Program-made: the position numbers and the translations under genes
NCBI RefSeq assembly: GCF_004137245.1
Contig: NZ_SDWS01000002.1
Span: 496,001 to 560,000 of the forward strand
DNA length: 64,000 bases
Reading direction: 5' to 3'
From: Nocardioides glacieisoli
GTDB lineage: Bacteria > Actinomycetota > Actinomycetes > Propionibacteriales > Nocardioidaceae
In this document: piece after piece, positions 59,337-64,000 of the stretch
How the letters are laid out: each line of letters begins with the position of its first letter
Numbering within the stretch: the first letter of the stretch is position 1
Notes under the pieces: generated by a model
The model's input: only the letters and a program-made list of their open reading frames with translations
Database searches by the model: none
Told to the model about the DNA's origin: nothing

Positions 59337-61365
59337 CCGTCCGCTTCGCCGACGACGCGGTCGTGCTCGGGTCTCCTAGGTAGCGCGCGGTGATCCTCAC
59401 CGTGCGCCCCTTCAGCCGCGGCAGCCGGAGCTTCGCCCTGCCGGCCTCCAGGGTCAGCGTCCTGGACTTCTTCCCCACCTTCACGACGACGGTGCCGGCA
59501 GCGGCCGCCGTGCCGCGCTTCACCGCCACCGTGATCGTCGGTCGGGTGCCGGCCCTCGCCTTCCGCGGCGCCTTGATCGACGTCGTGCTCGCGGACACGG
59601 CCACGCCGGGTGCGGTGGGGCCGGAGGGGGTGGCGGGCTGGACGACCGGATCGGCGGTCGTGACGGTGCCAGCGGGCGACACCGAGCCGAGGTGCGTGAT
59701 CCCGAGGGGGACGAAGGTCGCGGTGTAGGTGTGCGTGCCGGGAGCCACGGACGCCAGGGTGAGGACGGCCGGGACCTGGCCGAGCGGCTGCGTGCCCACC
59801 ACGGTGGTCCCCTCGCGGAAGACCACGTCGCCCACCAGCGGTCCCAGTGTCGACGAGGGCGTGGCTGCGAGCGTGACCGTGCGGTCGGTGGCGGAGGCCA
59901 CGAGGGTCGTCGCGGTCGGCAGCGGGAGCGTCGAGGCGTCGCAGCCCGACGACACGAGCGTGTAGGCACCCAGCGAGCCGTAGTCGTCGTACCCCACGCT
60001 CCAGGCGCCGTTGCCGGCGCCGTCCACCGAGACGAAGTAGATGCCTCGGTCGAGGGAGAGCGAGAGCGAGGCGCCCATGCCGGAGGCCGTGGTGAGCGAG
60101 GTCTGTGCCGACGCGGGATCGGCGGTGGCGACCACCTGGCCGCGGCCGTCGAGCACCTTCAGCTCGATGTCGAGGTTCGCCTGCGACGGCAGCGGGCTGG
60201 CGGTGACCGTCACGGTGCCGGCGCAGTCGCCGAGGACGAAGGTGTCGACGTCCGCGCGGTGGGTGACGTACGCCGTCCCGGTCGGGAGCGGCGGCGCGCC
60301 GACGAACGAGACCGGGGCCTCGTCGACGCGGGAGCCGGCGATGGCGCGGATGATCGCGACGTCGTCCTCCCGGTTGGTGGCGCCGAGGTAGTCGCCCTTG
60401 CTCCACTGGCTGATCGGGCGGTCGTAGCCGACACCCATGATCGGCGCCCATGCGCCGTGGCCGCGGTCGTAGGACTGCGTGGCGTTGGCATCGTGCCGCA
60501 GGCCGAAGTTGTGCCCGACCTCGTGGGTGGCCGCCTCGGCGATGTTCTTGGGGGAGTTGCCGAGCCTGTGCGGGAAGACCCAGGCGGGCTGCCGGTAGCC
60601 GTACCCGTCTCCGGCAGCGCCCGCGCCGCCGCCGTTGATCGTGTTGAAGACGTTGATGTAGGCCACGCCGCCGCACCCGCCCGGGCAGATCGCCTCCTGC
60701 GCGCCGACGCTCGGCGTGATGAGGACGTGCGAGCCGTAGGCCGGGTCGAGGGCGCTCGACCGGTGGATGCCCGCGGGGCCGGGGTCGGCCGTGGTCACGT
60801 CGACGTCGAAGGGCGCGTAGTCCTCGGCGACGTACTGCCAGATCGTCTGGATCGAGGTGAGCTCGGCGTCGCTGAAGGCCGCGCCGTTGCCGGCGGGGTC
60901 CCACGCCGGCTGCGTGGTCGGCGTCGTCGGGTAGCTGGCGTGCCACCCCGTGCCGCTGGCGGTGCCGCCGTTGAAGTCGAGGTAGATCGTCTTCGTCGAG
61001 CCGGGCTTGCTGTGCAGCAGGAAGGTCTGGTCGAGCGGCGCCTCGGCGACGACGGGATCGTCGGCCGGTGCCGTGGCGGTCCCGTCGAGGAAGAACACCG
61101 CGCCGCTGGTGTCGACCCACGCCGACGGGTCGGTCGTCAGCAGCTCGGTCAGCTCGGCGGAGGACATGTCGTTGCCGGCGGCCGCGTCGTCGAGGTCGCT
61201 CCCGAGGAGGCGTACGGCCTGCGCACCCCGCGCGGGGTGGTCGAGGTCGACGTCGCTCGCACCTGCGGGCGCGGCCTGGGCGGAGACGGGGACACCGGAC
61301 ACGCTTCCCAGCGTGAGCAGGACGGACAGGGCGGGCATGCCGAGACGCACGGCCAGACGATGCAT
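59320..61365 (-). CDS. Secreted metzincin-type zinc metalloprotease
   Basis: A 681-residue exported protease. The signal peptide spans about 1-32 (LSVLLTLGSVSGVPVSAQAA). The catalytic domain carries HEVGHNFGLRHD (three His ligands and Glu282, starting at His281) with a Met-turn IMGVGYDRPISQWSKGDY, characteristic of metzincins. The region GGTASGTGWHASYPTTPTTQ before it is shared with reprolysin/gametolysin-like actinobacterial proteases. The C-terminal ~250 residues are an Ig-like/Big-3 beta array ending in a basic KRTVKVVG, likely for surface binding. It would degrade extracellular protein. Confidence 0.9.
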   Translation of the reverse strand: MHRLAVRLGMPALSVLLTLGSVSGVPVSAQAAPAGASDVDLDHPARGAQAVRLLGSDLDDAAAGNDMSSAELTELLTTDPSAWVDTSGAVFFLDGTATAPADDPVVAEAPLDQTFLLHSKPGSTKTIYLDFNGGTASGTGWHASYPTTPTTQPAWDPAGNGAAFSDAELTSIQTIWQYVAEDYAPFDVDVTTADPGPAGIHRSSALDPAYGSHVLITPSVGAQEAICPGGCGGVAYINVFNTINGGGAGAAGDGYGYRQPAWVFPHRLGNSPKNIAEAATHEVGHNFGLRHDANATQSYDRGHGAWAPIMGVGYDRPISQWSKGDYLGATNREDDVAIIRAIAGSRVDEAPVSFVGAPPLPTGTAYVTHRADVDTFVLGDCAGTVTVTASPLPSQANLDIELKVLDGRGQVVATADPASAQTSLTTASGMGASLSLSLDRGIYFVSVDGAGNGAWSVGYDDYGSLGAYTLVSSGCDASTLPLPTATTLVASATDRTVTLAATPSSTLGPLVGDVVFREGTTVVGTQPLGQVPAVLTLASVAPGTHTYTATFVPLGITHLGSVSPAGTVTTADPVVQPATPSGPTAPGVAVSASTTSIKAPRKARAGTRPTITVAVKRGTAAAAGTVVVKVGKKSRTLTLEAGRAKLRLPRLKGRTVRITARYLGDPSTTASSAKRTVKVVG

Positions 61366-61446
61366 GGAAGCTCCTCGAGGATCGGGGGAACGCTAGGGGC
61401 GCATCGCCCATGACGCAGTCGAACCGCGTCGGACCACCCGATGTGA

Positions 61447-62442
61447 CTACGTGTCCTCGGCCGGTCGGTCGCCCACGGTGTGGGCGTGCGGCCGGCCGGG
61501 GTCGTCGAGCGCCGGCGAGGGCTCGCTCGCCCGGAGTGCCTCGAGCTGCGCGCAGACCGCGGTGCCGTAGAAGAACGCGATCGACGACAGCAGCGCCCAC
61601 AGCAGCAGCGCGAAGACGCCCGCCAGCGGGCCGTACACGCTGCCGAACGAGCCGCTGAAGGAGACGTACGCCGCCAGCCCGAGGGTCGCGATCGCGCTCA
61701 GCACCACCGCGATCCCCGAGCCCAGCGCCAGCCACGACAGTGCGGGCTGACGGCGCCGCGGGGCGTGGTCGAGGAGGACGGCGATGGTGAGGACGAGCAG
61801 GCCGAGCCCGACCGGCCAGCGCAGGACGTTCCACCAGTCCTCGGTCGTGTCGGACCAGCCGTAGTTGTCGACCATCGCCTCGCCGAGCGCGGCGCCGCCG
61901 ACGATCATCACGAAGCCGATGCCGACGGGCACGGCCAGCACGGCCGTCAGCACTGCCGCGCGGCCGTACTTCGCGAGGGCCTTGCGGTCGCGACGGATGC
62001 CGTAGATGCGGTTGGCCCCGCGCTCGACCTGCGCCATCGCGGTCGTCATCGACAGGAGCGCGAAGCCGAGGCCGAGCACGAGGGCGACCTCACCCGCCTT
62101 CTCGGCCTCGTCGGACTTCTCGACCGCCGAGGCCAGCGCGTCGCTGTCGCCGGCGCCGGGGGAGAGGGAGTCGACGACGTGGGCCACCACGGCGGCCGGG
62201 CGCTCCTCGTCGAGGTCGGCCGCGAGCCCGGTGAGGGCGAGGAGGAACGGCACCACGGCGAGGCACGCCTGCAGCGCGAGCGCGCGCGAGTTGGTGAAGC
62301 CGTCGCCGTAGCGGAACCGCACGAACGACTCGACCGCGATCGTCCGCAGCCCGTGCTGCCGCGCGAGGTGCCAGGCGTCGAGCGCGTCGAGCTCGTCACC
62401 GTCCATCTCGGTGGTGACGGGGACGGTGCGTGCGGTCGTCAT
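61447..62442 (-). CDS. YihY/UPF0761 family membrane protein (second copy)
   Basis: A 331-residue polytopic membrane protein. A 40-residue cytoplasmic N-terminus is followed by FVRFRYGDGFTNSRALALQA, the family opening, and about six hydrophobic segments. Typical later blocks are FALLSMTTAMAQVERGANRI and GSFGSVYGPLAGVFALLLWA. The acidic C-terminus is polar. It differs clearly from the YihY protein at 14334, so this is a separate subfamily rather than a recent duplicate. ATG 62442 has TAGGGT 6 nt upstream (plus strand 62449-62454) and overlaps the glycosyltransferase stop by 4 nt. Confidence 0.87.
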   Translation of the reverse strand: MTTARTVPVTTEMDGDELDALDAWHLARQHGLRTIAVESFVRFRYGDGFTNSRALALQACLAVVPFLLALTGLAADLDEERPAAVVAHVVDSLSPGAGDSDALASAVEKSDEAEKAGEVALVLGLGFALLSMTTAMAQVERGANRIYGIRRDRKALAKYGRAAVLTAVLAVPVGIGFVMIVGGAALGEAMVDNYGWSDTTEDWWNVLRWPVGLGLLVLTIAVLLDHAPRRRQPALSWLALGSGIAVVLSAIATLGLAAYVSFSGSFGSVYGPLAGVFALLLWALLSSIAFFYGTAVCAQLEALRASEPSPALDDPGRPHAHTVGDRPAEDT

Positions 62443-63584
62443 GGCCGCACCCTAAGGGCGTCCTCGAGCGTGGCGACGGCTGCGCCCACGGGCGGCAGCG
62501 ACGCGAGCTCGTCGGCGACCTCCCGGCACCGCTCGGCCATCGTGTCGTCGCCGAGCACTGCCCGTGCGGCGTCACGGATTTCGGCAGGGCTGGCGGTGGC
62601 GGCGTCGAGCGTCGTCGCGACGCCGAGCTCGTCGGCGCGCAGCGCGTTGTGCGGCTGGTCCGCGCCCAGGGGCAGCAGCACCGACGGCAGGCCGTGGGCC
62701 AGTGCGGCCATCAGGCTGCCGGAGCCGCCGTGGCTCACGACGAGGTCGGCCCCGGCCAGGACCTCGGCCTGCGGGACGAACCGCTCGATCCGCACGTGTG
62801 CGGGCTGCGGGCCGAACGTGGCCGGGTCCAGCTCGCGGCCGATCGTGACCACGACGTCGGCGTCCAGGCCGCCCAGCCCCGCGGCCAGCCGCTCGAAGAG
62901 GTCGCCCGAGGTCTTGTTGAAGATGGTGCCGAGCGTGGCGTAGACCGTCGGCCTCGATGTCGTACGACGTCCGCGCACAGGCGTCGCTGACCGGTAGTGC
63001 AGCGGGTGGACCGTCAGCGGCGCGTCCGGGCTGCGGAAGGACGGCGGGAAGTCCGACAGCACCGGGCCGGACGTCAGCCGCGTCAGGTCCGGGTCCGGTG
63101 CCAGTCCGTGCTCGGCCCGCACGGCGTCGAGCTCGGGTGCGACGAGCTCGGGCCGGACGAGGAGCCCCGATGCGAGCACGAGGTGGGTGGCGACCGGGAC
63201 GCCGTGGAGCTCGGCGGCGATCGTGCTGCCGAGGTCGGTCTCGTCGCGCAGCACGAGGTCGGGCCGGTGCTCCTCCAGCAGGTCGGACACGGCGGCGGCC
63301 ATCCGGCGCGCCCCGCGCGAGGCGAAGTTCGCGGCGAACTCGACCTGCGCCGCCCGCGCACCGGTCACCTCCAGCGGGGTGGTGGTGCCGTCCGCAGCAG
63401 CTCCGTCATGGTGGCGGGGTGGGCTGGTCGCGAACCCTCGGAACCCGGCCGCCTCGATCGCCGGGACCAGGCCGCCCGACCCGGCGATCAGCACCTCGTG
63501 CCCAGCGTCCCGGGCGGCGCGCGCGAGCGGCAGCAGCGGGGTGAGGTGGCCGTGCCCGCCGACGAAGGTGCAGAGGATCCGCAT
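62439..63584 (-). CDS. UGT-like (MGT/GT1) glycosyltransferase
   Basis: A 381-residue cytosolic GT-B enzyme. The N-terminal domain is MRILCTFVGGHGHLTPLLPL then ARAARDAGHEVLIAGSG. The C-terminal nucleotide-sugar site is FVPQAEVLAGADLVVSHGGS then GSLMAALAHGLPSVLLPLGA and DQPHNALRADELG. It is of the macrolide/hydroxyl glycosyltransferase type that tailors antibiotics or small hydrophobic acceptors; the acceptor is unknown. The start is supported by a TAGGGT box 6 nt upstream (plus strand 63591-63596). It overlaps the YihY gene by 4 nt. Confidence 0.9.
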   Translation of the reverse strand: MRILCTFVGGHGHLTPLLPLARAARDAGHEVLIAGSGGLVPAIEAAGFRGFATSPPRHHDGAAADGTTTPLEVTGARAAQVEFAANFASRGARRMAAAVSDLLEEHRPDLVLRDETDLGSTIAAELHGVPVATHLVLASGLLVRPELVAPELDAVRAEHGLAPDPDLTRLTSGPVLSDFPPSFRSPDAPLTVHPLHYRSATPVRGRRTTSRPTVYATLGTIFNKTSGDLFERLAAGLGGLDADVVVTIGRELDPATFGPQPAHVRIERFVPQAEVLAGADLVVSHGGSGSLMAALAHGLPSVLLPLGADQPHNALRADELGVATTLDAATASPAEIRDAARAVLGDDTMAERCREVADELASLPPVGAAVATLEDALRVRP

Positions 63585-63596
63585 GCCCGCACCCTA

Positions 63597-63659
63597 GGTA
63601 GTCCCCATCAAACTGGTCGCGTCGAGCCGATCCCGACGACCCGTTTGATCGGGACTACC
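63597..63659. repeat. Palindromic repeat, family E, in a divergent gap
   Basis: 17-nt arms (63597-63613 and 63643-63659; GGTAGTCCCCATCAAAC against GTTTGATCGGGACTACC) pair with one mismatch around a 29-nt centre. It lies between divergent genes, and its left arm begins next to the glycosyltransferase -10 box. Confidence 0.7.
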
Positions 63660-63693
63660 GGGAGATGTCGGCGCGGGCCGCCACACTGGGGTC

Positions 63694-64000
63694 ATGCGAG
63701 CTCGGGAACGCATCCAGGGGATGGCGCGACAGGTGGCACAGGAGCCCCGGCGGTTCTACGACGGCGGCACGCTCGGGGGCGACGGCGTCGCCGGCGAGCT
63801 GCCGGACCCGGGCGCGGACCCGCGGATCGTCCTCGAGCGGCACGCCGAGGAGGGCGTCGAGACGTTCGAGCTCGAGCGGCGGCTGGCCTACCTCGACCGC
63901 CACCTCGGGGAGCTCCTCGTGCCGGCCGACCCCGACTTCCGCACCGACCTGACCTCGGTGCCGGCGCTCTTCACCTGGCTGGTCCCGAAGACCGGCGCGC
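63694..64000 (+). CDS. DUF1353 domain protein, 3' end outside the window
   Basis: An open frame of 102 codons runs off the window end. It starts MRARERIQGMARQVAQEPRR and reaches the DUF1353 signature PADPDFRTDLTSVPALFTWL then VPKTGA, which in this family continues to a conserved His motif. CACACT lies 6 nt before the ATG, fitting leaderless initiation. The domain also occurs in phage proteins, but nothing else phage-like is visible. Function unknown. Confidence 0.82.
   Translation, partial: MRARERIQGMARQVAQEPRRFYDGGTLGGDGVAGELPDPGADPRIVLERHAEEGVETFELERRLAYLDRHLGELLVPADPDFRTDLTSVPALFTWLVPKTGA

Noticed and set aside
63694..64000. The DUF1353 gene as the edge of a prophage
   Set aside because: The domain occurs in phages, but no other phage gene or attachment repeat is seen; the window ends too soon to judge.

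Overview
The window looks like a chromosome segment of a high-GC actinobacterium, most likely Nocardioidaceae and probably Nocardioides-like. The codons are strongly GC-rich. A mycothiol S-conjugate amidase (mca) is present, and so is a DosR/DosS-type two-component pair. The orders eno-DivIC-DUF501-ppx and greA-DUF4307-mca are typical of actinobacteria, and many genes appear leaderless. No phage, integrase, transposase or CRISPR array is visible. The genus is an inference, not a measurement.

Layout. 0-4.2 kb: the 3' end of enolase, then divIC, DUF501, an exopolyphosphatase-family gene and a family-5 uracil-DNA glycosylase in one chain, followed by an odd short-arm tRNA with a UAA anticodon. 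4.2-9.4 kb: a TetM/OtrA-like ribosome-protection GTPase with a candidate leader peptide, a YCII/ECF42 sigma pair in which both genes carry a frameshift, and a secreted RTX-repeat protein. 9.5-16.4 kb: a BI-1 family membrane protein, an SGNH esterase, cystathionine beta-synthase with a small operon, a YihY protein, and an RGG-rich protein behind a tandem-octamer operator. 16.5-20.6 kb: a DosR/DosS-like regulon with DoxX, a PPOX-fold flavoprotein and recognisable DosR boxes. 20.6-25.9 kb: an SPFH protein and a small membrane protein divergent from an AAA+ / GNAT / VWA operon. 26-36 kb: mixed housekeeping and secreted proteins (MFS, ABC1 kinase, subtilase, phosphatidylcholine-synthase-like enzyme, MsrA). 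36.3-45 kb: metB, an orphan MutL-like protein, an AI-2E family exporter, threonine dehydratase, greA, DUF4307 and mca.

45-59.3 kb holds two sugar islands. The first is a beta-/alpha-galactoside locus: GH42, DeoR and GH36 are divergent from an ABC importer that lacks its own ATPase. Between them lie a DeoR-type inverted repeat and two CRP/GlxR-like sites. The second is an N-acetylglucosamine locus: nagA, PTS EIIC and a GntR regulator are divergent from a SIS-domain deaminase, EIIB, EIIA and a HAD phosphatase, with a palindromic operator between. 59.3-64 kb: a metzincin protease, a second YihY-type protein, a UGT-like glycosyltransferase and the 5' end of a DUF1353 gene.

Two patterns run through the whole window. 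First, several families of short palindromic repeats lie between genes. One family (five copies) and a second element sit only at junctions where genes converge, and in several places the repeat supplies the stop codon of a neighbouring gene. Second, many genes carry a TANNNT-like -10 box exactly 6-7 nt before the start codon, the signature of leaderless transcription. This signature was used here to choose starts.
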